Shown here piece after piece: positions 21,655-28,059 of a DNA stretch of 64,000 bases. The translations under genes and the position numbers were made by a program. Location: positions 1-64,000 of IMG/VR virus record IMGVR_UViG_3300015263_000508. One strand, written 5' to 3'. Origin of the DNA: a virus. Numbering within the stretch: the stretch's first letter is position 1; the number at the start of each line of letters is the position of its first letter. The notes under the pieces are model-generated. The model did no database searches. It was given only the letters and a program-made list of their open reading frames with translations, and was not told the DNA's origin.

Positions 21655-21878
21655 ACTTTTACGTAACGCAACTTAGGGAACCAAGTACGGGAAACTGGTG
21701 TGTGCCGGGACCGAATAGAGATATTTATAGGGAGCCGTACAAAGAAAGAAATGTAAGCTTCAAAGCGCGGTCTGGACAGATTATCGGTGTAATGTCGTGG
21801 GACAGGCCAGAGATAAGGAGATACAGAAGTGGGACTGCATATAGAAGAGGTGATCGACTTATACCAGAAAAGCCCTGA
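21651..21878 (+). CDS. Short basic protein before the integrase
   Basis: A 75-residue basic protein starting on the previous stop (ATGA) and overlapping the recombinase gene by 50 bases. It is rich in Arg, Tyr and Pro. Being small, basic and just upstream of a tyrosine recombinase it could be a recombination directionality factor, but it shows no clear winged-helix pattern, so this is only a suggestion. The 50-base overlap with the next gene is larger than usual here. Confidence 0.5.
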   Translation: MNFYVTQLREPSTGNWCVPGPNRDIYREPYKERNVSFKARSGQIIGVMSWDRPEIRRYRSGTAYRRGDRLIPEKP

Positions 21879-22641
21879 ATGGGAGCGGCTATCAAGCCGC
21901 AGCCGGAAGATATATTCCGATGCACTGGCAAAGGTCATGTCCTTCATGGACAAGGAAATAACATCGATAACTCGTGTCGATGTGTTTGAAATCCTTGATG
22001 TCTATAAGAACAAAGCAGCAACAACCCGAACAGTAATATCAGTTTTGCGTAACCTGTTCGACTTTGCTTGCAGCAGGGGTTACGCCAACCAGAACCCTGC
22101 CCTTGGATTGCGTAACATGAGGCAGTCCAAACCCATCCCACGCTGGCCGATGAACGAGGTCGAGGCATTCTTGGAGAAGTCTCCGCCTCATCTGCAACTC
22201 GTTGTCCTGATGGCTCTGTATACAGGGCAGCGCCGCTGCGACCTCATCAAGATACGTTGGGAAGATTACGATGGCGGAACCATCAAGGTAACGCAGAGAA
22301 AGACCGGGAAGCATCTGGTGATCCCGTTGCATCCACGGCTGAAGGCAGCAATAGACAGCACCAAGCGGAGGGAGCCGGTGATTTTGACCAATGCTTATGG
22401 CAGTCCATGGTCGGAGTCGTCCGTCTCTGCGGCTGTCAGGAAACAGGCCCGCGTCCTTGGCCTCAAGAATACTTCAATTCATGGCTTGCGGAAATCGACC
22501 GCCTCGCATTTGGCCGAGGCCGGTGCTACCGTCCACCAGATCGCCGCCGTGACCGGCCAATCCCTCAAGGAAGTGGAGCGGTATACACGGCAGGCAGACC
22601 AGAGAACAATGGCACAACAGGCAATGGAGATGTGGAAATGA
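21829..22641 (+). CDS. Tyrosine recombinase / integrase
   Basis: A 270-residue site-specific recombinase with an N-terminal SAM-like core-binding domain (about 1-85) and a catalytic domain. The residues seen are R135 in TGQRR, K158 in the beta-hairpin, H218-x-x-R221 and Y252 in EVERYTR. The second catalytic His/Trp position, usually in TGH, is Q244 here. GTG at 21829 is used because AAGGAG lies eight bases upstream. It sits inside the replication operon, without a repressor or visible att site beside it, so it may be an integrase, a resolvase or a relic of a temperate state. Confidence 0.88.
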   Translation: MGLHIEEVIDLYQKSPEWERLSSRSRKIYSDALAKVMSFMDKEITSITRVDVFEILDVYKNKAATTRTVISVLRNLFDFACSRGYANQNPALGLRNMRQSKPIPRWPMNEVEAFLEKSPPHLQLVVLMALYTGQRRCDLIKIRWEDYDGGTIKVTQRKTGKHLVIPLHPRLKAAIDSTKRREPVILTNAYGSPWSESSVSAAVRKQARVLGLKNTSIHGLRKSTASHLAEAGATVHQIAAVTGQSLKEVERYTRQADQRTMAQQAMEMWK

Positions 22642-22808
22642 CAACCCCACTGGTTCCGAAGAAGAAGGCAGGCAAGTGGCCGACCCCAAGCCGCACTAAT
22701 ACGGATAGGCAGCAATACGATCATCCGAGTGAGGCCGAAAAGAAGGAAAGGAAAAAGAGGATAACATTGCCGAAAGTGTCCATTCTTGATGACAAGGACG
22801 ACAAGTAA
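22638..22808 (+). CDS. Short charged protein
   Basis: A 56-residue, highly charged, probably unstructured protein (Lys, Arg, Glu, Pro). It starts on the recombinase stop (ATGA). No hydrophobic core or motif is visible apart from the acidic end ILDDKDDK. Function unknown. Confidence 0.5.
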   Translation: MTTPLVPKKKAGKWPTPSRTNTDRQQYDHPSEAEKKERKKRITLPKVSILDDKDDK

Positions 22809-22821
22809 AGGAGACGTGAAA

Positions 22822-23178
22822 ATGACAGCCCGTAAAAGTGCGGCGTCGTATGTAAGGGAAATCAATAGCCTGACTTCGAAGCTTGAGATTTCTGAAAACA
22901 AGTGCAGTGATCTTATGGCAGACAAAGTTACCATGCGGAAAGAGATAGACCACTGGAGAAACTTGCACACAAAGGTGGAAGCTGATAACTGGAAACTCAG
23001 GCGAGAAAAGCACCAAAAGGAGGAAGATCAGGAAAGAAAGATAAATGAACTTTCTCAGGAGATATTGAGAAGGAACAGGACAATAACTAACCTTGAAGCC
23101 GAAGTTGCCAAGGGTGTTGAATCAATGCATTCAATGGCGGCTGCAATGGGGTGGATGACAAACAGGAGAAGAGAATGA
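22822..23178 (+). CDS. Coiled-coil protein
   Basis: A 118-residue protein that is almost one long coiled coil, with heptad-like Leu/Ile spacing and abundant Lys/Glu from about residue 10 to 105. AAAGGAG precedes the ATG. It probably forms a dimeric rod. Similar short coiled-coil proteins are common among phage early genes; no function can be assigned. Coupled to the next gene by ATGA. Confidence 0.62.
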   Translation: MTARKSAASYVREINSLTSKLEISENKCSDLMADKVTMRKEIDHWRNLHTKVEADNWKLRREKHQKEEDQERKINELSQEILRRNRTITNLEAEVAKGVESMHSMAAAMGWMTNRRRE

Positions 23179-23402
23179 AATACAAGATCGAACACAACGT
23201 TCCAGTTCCACCGGGACGTGGCTTGTGGTCAAGCTTTGTTTCCGAGATGACGCCGGGAGATTCCGTCCTTGTCGATACGAGGAAAGAGGCAGCGGCTTTT
23301 TCGTATGCCTTGCGTCGTAGCGGTCACAGGCCAGCCATTCGCAAGGAGAATGGCAAGTACCGTGTGTGGCACTTGGGCAAGCTTTCCAAACGCAACAAGT
23401 AA
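23175..23402 (+). CDS. Small basic protein
   Basis: A 75-residue basic protein with a beta-helix-beta flavour (SVLVDTRKEAAAFSYALRRSG, then a Lys-rich strand-like end with VWHLGK). It looks like a compact nucleic-acid-binding module of the kind that appears in many phage genomes. It ends just before the hairpin at 23404. No family name can be given. Confidence 0.58.
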   Translation: MKYKIEHNVPVPPGRGLWSSFVSEMTPGDSVLVDTRKEAAAFSYALRRSGHRPAIRKENGKYRVWHLGKLSKRNK

Positions 23403-23403
23403 T

Positions 23404-23424
23404 GAGGCGGGCTTGTCCCGCCTC
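23404..23424. terminator. Hairpin after the first part of the operon
   Basis: GAGGCGGG and CCCGCCTC form a perfect 8-bp GC-rich stem with a CTTGT loop two bases after the stop codon. Only CCCCTCTC follows, not a T-run, so termination would be inefficient or factor-dependent. The next gene starts about 90 bases later. Confidence 0.5.
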
Positions 23425-23515
23425 CCCTCTCGTGAGGGCTGGTTTCCAAGCGTCGGTATGCTGTTAACAATTCATATCAACCAAGAAGCCAGTCCTCTCA
23501 AGAAGGGAGATTACC

Positions 23516-23650
23516 ATGAGACTGTTCGCTGACATTACAGGGATGCTCGTCATTGCGGGCATTGTCTATTTCGGTCTTTTGTTCCTGTTCAGGAATGTCA
23601 GGATCAAGGGAATTAATGAAACCAAGGAAGGAGAAGACGATGAGTCCTAA
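23516..23650 (+). CDS. 44-residue single-pass membrane protein
   Basis: A short gene with AAGGGAGA upstream. The product has one long hydrophobic helix (about residues 8-26: GMLVIAGIVYFGLLFLF) and a charged, acidic tail. It overlaps the SPFH gene by 11 bases, so both are likely made together and may act together in the membrane. Function unknown. Confidence 0.55.
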   Translation: MRLFADITGMLVIAGIVYFGLLFLFRNVRIKGINETKEGEDDES

Positions 23651-24506
23651 AGGAGTAGCAGGTACAATTGTCGGGGTGTTCATTACCCTGATTGTGGTAA
23701 GCGGTATTTTCGGATCGTTCTATACAGTGGATCAGGGGCAGCGGGGTGTCATCCTGTTTAACGGAGCGGTGAAGGGAACGGCTGGTCCCGGCCTGCATTG
23801 GAAGATGCCCTTTGTCGAGGATATTATCTACATCGATGTAACCCAACAGTCCCGCATCTATGATGATGTTGCATCCTATAGCCGGGATCAGCAGACCGCA
23901 CATATGAAAATGTCTGTAAACTACCGTGTGCCACCGGATCAGGTGGATGTGGTATATGCCAACTTTCGTGACAATGAAGGATTGGCAACCCGCCTTCTTG
24001 ACCGCCGCGTCTATGAACAGGCCAAGAATGTCTTTGGGCAGTTCAATGCGGCTACCGCAATTCAGGATCGGGCAAGGCTTAATCTTGAGGTTCAGAAAGC
24101 GTTACAGGATGCTGTCAAAGGGCCGATCCTTATTGACTCCGTGCAGATCGAGAACATCGATTTCTCTGATGCCTACGAAAAATCCATCGAGGACAGAATG
24201 TTGGCAGAGGTCGAGGTTCAAAAGCTTAAACAGAATGCGGAGCGTGAAAAGGTTCAGGCACAGATAACTGTGACCAAGGCCAACGCTGCTGCCGATGCGG
24301 TTCGTGCCGATGCACAAGCCCAAGCTGATGCAACCCGCCTTAAAGGTGAGGCGGAAGCGGATGCCATTCGTGCCAAGGGCAAGGCGTTGCACGACAATCC
24401 TGAACTGGTTAACCTCATTCAGGCAGAGAAGTGGAACGGCACCTTGCCAACCACCATGATCCCCGGATCGGCAGTCCCATTCCTTAACGTTCAACCAAAC
24501 CAGTAA
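23640..24506 (+). CDS. SPFH/prohibitin-like (band 7) membrane protein
   Basis: A 288-residue protein with an N-terminal transmembrane helix (about 5-26), an SPFH/PHB domain (about 27-200, with VDQGQRGVILFNG and the GPGLHWKMPF turn), and an Ala/Glu/Lys-rich coiled coil (about 190-255). Prohibitin-family proteins, like bacterial HflK/HflC, form ring assemblies on membranes and control FtsH. ATG at 23640 has AAGGAG upstream. A phage copy might shield phage proteins from host proteolysis or organise membrane sites; that is inference. Gene overlaps the 44-residue membrane protein. Confidence 0.85.
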   Translation: MSPKGVAGTIVGVFITLIVVSGIFGSFYTVDQGQRGVILFNGAVKGTAGPGLHWKMPFVEDIIYIDVTQQSRIYDDVASYSRDQQTAHMKMSVNYRVPPDQVDVVYANFRDNEGLATRLLDRRVYEQAKNVFGQFNAATAIQDRARLNLEVQKALQDAVKGPILIDSVQIENIDFSDAYEKSIEDRMLAEVEVQKLKQNAEREKVQAQITVTKANAAADAVRADAQAQADATRLKGEAEADAIRAKGKALHDNPELVNLIQAEKWNGTLPTTMIPGSAVPFLNVQPNQ

Positions 24507-24522
24507 AGGCGGGGAGGAACCC

Positions 24523-24840
24523 TTGGAGACAATAGAGATAGCAGAAGCCAGCACTCCCGATGGCGGACTGAAGGCAACTTCGTCGGGCGTGAGATACACT
24601 GTTTGGTATCAGGGTGAAATACTTCTCAAGTCTTCAAGGGTTCCGTTTTGCGATGCCGCAAGGGCACTGCTTGCCATGGGGAAAACGGGATCGTTGCAGG
24701 TCAAGCGGAGAGGCAGTGACCGCATAGAGGCACGATCCAATATCGAATCCCTTGCAAAGCTTTCTGTAAAAGATGGCGGTGGAGCATCGCCACACTTCAG
24801 GGAATACAAGGAATTTGGCAATGGCGAAGATCACACTTAA
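24523..24840 (+). CDS. Hypothetical protein, TTG start
   Basis: A 105-residue protein of unknown function. TTG at 24523 is supported by GGGGAGG upstream; no ATG suits. The chain is beta-rich at the start (SSGVRYTVWYQGEILLKS), followed by a helix (CDAARALLAMGK) and a basic C-terminal half. It overlaps the next gene by 20 bases. Confidence 0.55.
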   Translation: METIEIAEASTPDGGLKATSSGVRYTVWYQGEILLKSSRVPFCDAARALLAMGKTGSLQVKRRGSDRIEARSNIESLAKLSVKDGGGASPHFREYKEFGNGEDHT

Positions 24841-25003
24841 CATTGACTACGGGTCAAGGGCTTTGACCGTTACTCTTTATGAGAGGGATCAGTATGGATA
24901 CGAACACATACAGTCACACGACCATGTGTTTTTTCATGATCTTGTCGATGCCATGAAAGATGACCTTCCTCCCCCATATGAATTTCACAGGCACCCAAAA
25001 TGA
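24821..25003 (+). CDS. Short hypothetical protein
   Basis: A 60-residue protein, MAKITLNIDYG at the start, rich in His and Asp with a strand-helix layout. It overlaps its neighbours at both ends (20 bases upstream, ATGA downstream). No family recognised. Confidence 0.5.
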   Translation: MAKITLNIDYGSRALTVTLYERDQYGYEHIQSHDHVFFHDLVDAMKDDLPPPYEFHRHPK

Positions 25004-25185
25004 CAAGGAAAGAATACGGAGAATGGAGAGATGCTCTTGCGCAAGCTGTTGCGTCTGAATGCATCCTCGGGTCCCTGCAAAACAAGGATATGGAAGAGAT
25101 AATTGCAGCGGCCATTTTGGCCGCTCGTCCGTTCGCGGAGCGGTACATTGTTCTTGAGAAGGAGAACAGCCATGAATGCCGATAG
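25000..25185 (+). CDS. Short helical protein
   Basis: A 61-residue protein, acidic at the start and helical in the middle, where IIAAAILAARPFAERYI is encoded partly by the palindrome at 25108-25126. Starts on the upstream stop (ATGA) and overlaps the following gene. Function unknown. Confidence 0.5.
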   Translation: MTRKEYGEWRDALAQAVASECILGSLQNKDMEEIIAAAILAARPFAERYIVLEKENSHECR

Positions 25186-25453
25186 CGAAGGAAAGAAGGC
25201 GCTGGAAATAGCACTAAACCTTTCACAACATGTAAACCACATATCTGTCAGCCAAAAGGCCCGCAAATACGTTGCCGATCTGGAAGCCGAGCGTGACAGG
25301 CTGTTGGATCAGCAAGAGCGGTTGATGGAAGTTTTGTGGCAACTGCTTGACGATATGGGCGATGATGGTCTGTGCGTCTGCAAGGCGGCAAAAGATGACG
25401 CAAATGCTGCTTATGATGAGATAGCCAGCACACTAAAGGACACACAGCCATGA
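25172..25453 (+). CDS. Coiled-coil hypothetical protein
   Basis: A 93-residue protein with AGAAGGAG before the ATG. The central part (YVADLEAERDRLLDQQERLMEVL) is a clear amphipathic coiled-coil helix, flanked by Ala-rich helices; the end has a DGLCVCKAAKDD segment with two cysteines. Likely a dimer. Function unknown. ATGA overlap with the next gene. Confidence 0.58.
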   Translation: MNADSEGKKALEIALNLSQHVNHISVSQKARKYVADLEAERDRLLDQQERLMEVLWQLLDDMGDDGLCVCKAAKDDANAAYDEIASTLKDTQP

Positions 25454-25842
25454 AGGACAATAGACAGCATGACCTCTTTGAAAAAGCCGAATGCCAAAAT
25501 AGTGGCGGTGTTGCAAGCACTGGCCATGCTGCAAGAACTTTGCGAGACGCAGGGATGCTCCGTGTTCTTGAGAAGTCCGGGGATTGGAAAGAACAAGCCT
25601 CTCTTTTTGTGTCAACCTTGGGGGATTTCAAAGGAACCGCAGAAGATTTAAGGTTAATAATGAGGGAAAAGATAGGTGATCCTCATCATCATAACGCTTG
25701 GGGTGGTATGATAAACGGTGCTGTTCGGCAAGGGTACTTGATAAAAGTGGACATGGGCCAGATGAAAACACCAAAAAGCCACGCCCGCAGCACACCAGTG
25801 TATGTTTCAAGGAGTACGTGGAATAGGAATTATAATAATTAA
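25450..25842 (+). CDS. Hypothetical winged-helix-like phage protein
   Basis: A 130-residue protein. The segment from FKGTAEDLRLIMREKIGDPHHHNAW to HARSTPVYV matches, from memory, a small family found near phage replication genes (initial helix, then GDP-x-HPNAWG, then K..SHAR.TPVY). The pattern suggests a winged-helix DNA-binding fold. Starts on the previous stop (ATGA). Function not established. Confidence 0.62.
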   Translation: MKDNRQHDLFEKAECQNSGGVASTGHAARTLRDAGMLRVLEKSGDWKEQASLFVSTLGDFKGTAEDLRLIMREKIGDPHHHNAWGGMINGAVRQGYLIKVDMGQMKTPKSHARSTPVYVSRSTWNRNYNN

Positions 25843-25857
25843 ATCAAGGAGTTAACA

Positions 25858-26247
25858 ATGTCTGATAATGTAATCAGCATAGCTGACAAACTGAAAAAGG
25901 ACACCGGAACGCAATGGGTTTTCTCCATGGCGTTCAGCAAGGACGGGGATGGGTGGACTTCTGAAATACTGGAAGTGAACAAGGATTCATTGCCGGACAA
26001 GGAACCGGCTGAAGCAATCCGGTATTTCTCCGAAGGCTTGGATGAGATGGCCTTCACGCTCCGCTACAGGGCAGAGCAGATACTGGAGAGCGAACGTGGC
26101 GCTATCGTTGCCAGCATCCATGTCTACTACAATGGGGATGTTGATTTGAGGCTGGACAAGAAACGCCTCAATACGGAATACAAAAAAGAATGGCTCAATG
26201 AACGGATCGACAAGGCCAAGGATGAAGTATTGAAGTTGGAGGAATAA
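25858..26247 (+). CDS. Hypothetical protein
   Basis: A 129-residue acidic protein and the last gene of this plus-strand block, with AAGGAG upstream of the ATG. It has a helical N-terminus, a beta hairpin (GAIVASIHVYYNGDVDLRL) and a Lys/Glu-rich helical C-terminus. No family recognised. Its stop abuts that of the converging gene at 26248, with only an imperfect hairpin around the junction. Confidence 0.62.
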   Translation: MSDNVISIADKLKKDTGTQWVFSMAFSKDGDGWTSEILEVNKDSLPDKEPAEAIRYFSEGLDEMAFTLRYRAEQILESERGAIVASIHVYYNGDVDLRLDKKRLNTEYKKEWLNERIDKAKDEVLKLEE

Positions 26248-26457
26248 TCATTCTTCCGTCTTGCCTGTCTTCAGCCATGCCTCGTCTTCATCGATGGAGT
26301 GAAATTCCCTTGGTGAATCATTGTGTTCGAACTTGAACCTGTACCTGATGTATGCTGCGCTGGCACTGTTTATGAAATCATCGGCTGCAAGAATAAGGGC
26401 ACGGTTGATATTGCCTCCATTCTTCAGCCATATGTTAATCAAGTCTCTGCGTGTCAT
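26248..26457 (-). CDS. Small protein at the end of the late operon
   Basis: A 69-residue helical protein, the last gene of the long minus-strand operon. The start overlaps the phosphoesterase stop (ATGA). It has a hydrophobic helix pair (LINIWLKNGGNINRALILAADDFINSA is interrupted by Gly) and an acidic C-terminus. No membrane segment is long enough. Function unknown. Confidence 0.55.
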   Translation of the reverse strand: MTRRDLINIWLKNGGNINRALILAADDFINSASAAYIRYRFKFEHNDSPREFHSIDEDEAWLKTGKTEE

Positions 26458-27674
26458 GGTATTACAATCTCTATGTTGCCGCGTGAACCCTTGTCATGGT
26501 GATAGATAAATGCCCGCATGGAGCGGCCCCCGAGATAACCATGATGTGCATGGTATGCATCCTTCTCCGTCGTAGCCCTATGCTGAAACACCTGCACCCC
26601 GCCTTCTTCCAATTCTACCCTGTGATGCAGGTGCCCTGTGTGGAAGTGTCTGGTGGTGGTGACCGCCCAATCTTCCTTGCACCTGTTAGCCATTATCATC
26701 GGAAGCTGCGCTAACTTCGTCTTGTCCCCGTGGACCCCGCCAATCAGGTTCACGCCGAACCTTTTGAAGTAGAATGGATCGGGGGACAGATCGACCTGAA
26801 CCCTTTCGGTATTTCTCCAGTAGGATCGGAGTGCCATCCTCAAGCCGACTGTGCTTGCCTCGTCATGGTTCCCCGGCTTGAACACCAGTTCAACTTCGTC
26901 ATGCTTGGCAGCGACCCGCTCCGTGTTCTCCTGAACAAGATCGCATAGTGTCTCAAGGCACTTGGCGTAGCGTGTGTCACTGTCAAGCACATTGCCTGAA
27001 CGCTGCGTGATCGGGAGGATGGTGTCCTGATTGAGGAGGTCGCCCAATCCAAGGACGATTGCTCTCTGCGATTTCGGTGCGGCATCGATGACTTCCCTGA
27101 TGGTGTCGTTCATCACCGTTCGGGCTATGCCCAAGTCCCAATCGCCTTCGCCAGTCTCAAGACCCCAACTGTACAGGCCGATATGCCAGTCGGTCCAAAT
27201 GTATACTGTCAGCTTGTCGTCTTCTGTCTTGGCAGGCTTCGACAGTCTTGGTGCCAGTGGAGTGAAATTCCTGAAAGATTCCTCGAATGTCTTTGCGAGG
27301 TTTTCTGGACTTCGCTCTTCGGTAGTCTTGATCCACTGCTGGATGATCCTGCCTTCGGCATCTACAAGTGTGGACTGGCCCTTTACCCTGTGGTTTTCTG
27401 GTGCCTCGTATGGGGTAGGTCGCTCTTGACGCTGCTGAACGAACTTCCGTACCAGATTTCCTTCGTCGTCATACACGGCTGTACTTTTATAGAGGACGAA
27501 GCCGGGAAGAACAGGTTCGGTTCCAAGCAGGCCGCGTTCTGCCGCTGCAAGAACGGCCCTGCGTATCGTGTTGTCAGAAACTCCTAGCGCACGACCCGCT
27601 GCGGACAGACTGCCGTGTTCGAGGTAAGCTTTGTATCTAGCCAAAGCCTCCTCGTCAGTAATAGCGTTAGCCAT
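26454..27674 (-). CDS. HTH-fused metallophosphoesterase
   Basis: A 406-residue protein with two parts. Residues about 15-48 form a helix-turn-helix (SLSAAGRALGVSDNTIRRAV). A linker leads to a calcineurin-like phosphoesterase with all ordered motifs: D162-x-H164, GD at 211-212, GNHD at 268-271, H315 and HTGHLHH at 345-351. Such enzymes cleave phosphodiester or phosphomonoester bonds and include nucleases. The HTH suggests it is brought to DNA. It follows the virion genes in the late operon, so it may act in DNA processing late in infection. Substrate unknown. Confidence 0.82.
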   Translation of the reverse strand: MANAITDEEALARYKAYLEHGSLSAAGRALGVSDNTIRRAVLAAAERGLLGTEPVLPGFVLYKSTAVYDDEGNLVRKFVQQRQERPTPYEAPENHRVKGQSTLVDAEGRIIQQWIKTTEERSPENLAKTFEESFRNFTPLAPRLSKPAKTEDDKLTVYIWTDWHIGLYSWGLETGEGDWDLGIARTVMNDTIREVIDAAPKSQRAIVLGLGDLLNQDTILPITQRSGNVLDSDTRYAKCLETLCDLVQENTERVAAKHDEVELVFKPGNHDEASTVGLRMALRSYWRNTERVQVDLSPDPFYFKRFGVNLIGGVHGDKTKLAQLPMIMANRCKEDWAVTTTRHFHTGHLHHRVELEEGGVQVFQHRATTEKDAYHAHHGYLGGRSMRAFIYHHDKGSRGNIEIVIP

Positions 27675-27687
27675 ACTCCCACTCCAA

Positions 27688-28059
27688 TCATCTTTGGGTA
27701 TCCCTTCTGTCTCTTGTAAGTTTCTCTATCAGGTCAACGAGCCTGTCGAGTTGACGTTTGTTTTCATTAAGCGTGGATTCCATGCCGCTGATGCGGCTCT
27801 GCAATTCACTTATAACTTTCTGGTTATCGTCCCGCTTGGTTGAAAGCGAGGTCAACTGCATATCGAATTGCTTATGTTCCTTGTCACGGATGGTTATATC
27901 GTTGGAGACTTTCTCCTTGATGACGCCAATGTCGGCTGTGTTCTTGGCGATGCGGTCATTGACACCAAGGTAGAACCCGAACAGCGCGAACAGCATCCCG
28001 AGTACAGTGAGGATATTCCCTGCTGAAACAGTGCGATCAAACTTGACACCAGTCATCAT
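27688..28059 (-). CDS. Membrane-anchored coiled-coil protein
   Basis: A 123-residue protein with an N-terminal transmembrane helix (about residues 14-32) and a long coiled coil (about 35-120). ATG ATG at the start; it overlaps the polyvalent gene stop. The shape resembles an inner-membrane spanin subunit, but a spanin pair is already present at 44030-44447, so it may instead be a small virion or membrane protein tied to DNA entry. Function unknown. Confidence 0.62.
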   Translation of the reverse strand: MMTGVKFDRTVSAGNILTVLGMLFALFGFYLGVNDRIAKNTADIGVIKEKVSNDITIRDKEHKQFDMQLTSLSTKRDDNQKVISELQSRISGMESTLNENKRQLDRLVDLIEKLTRDRRDTQR

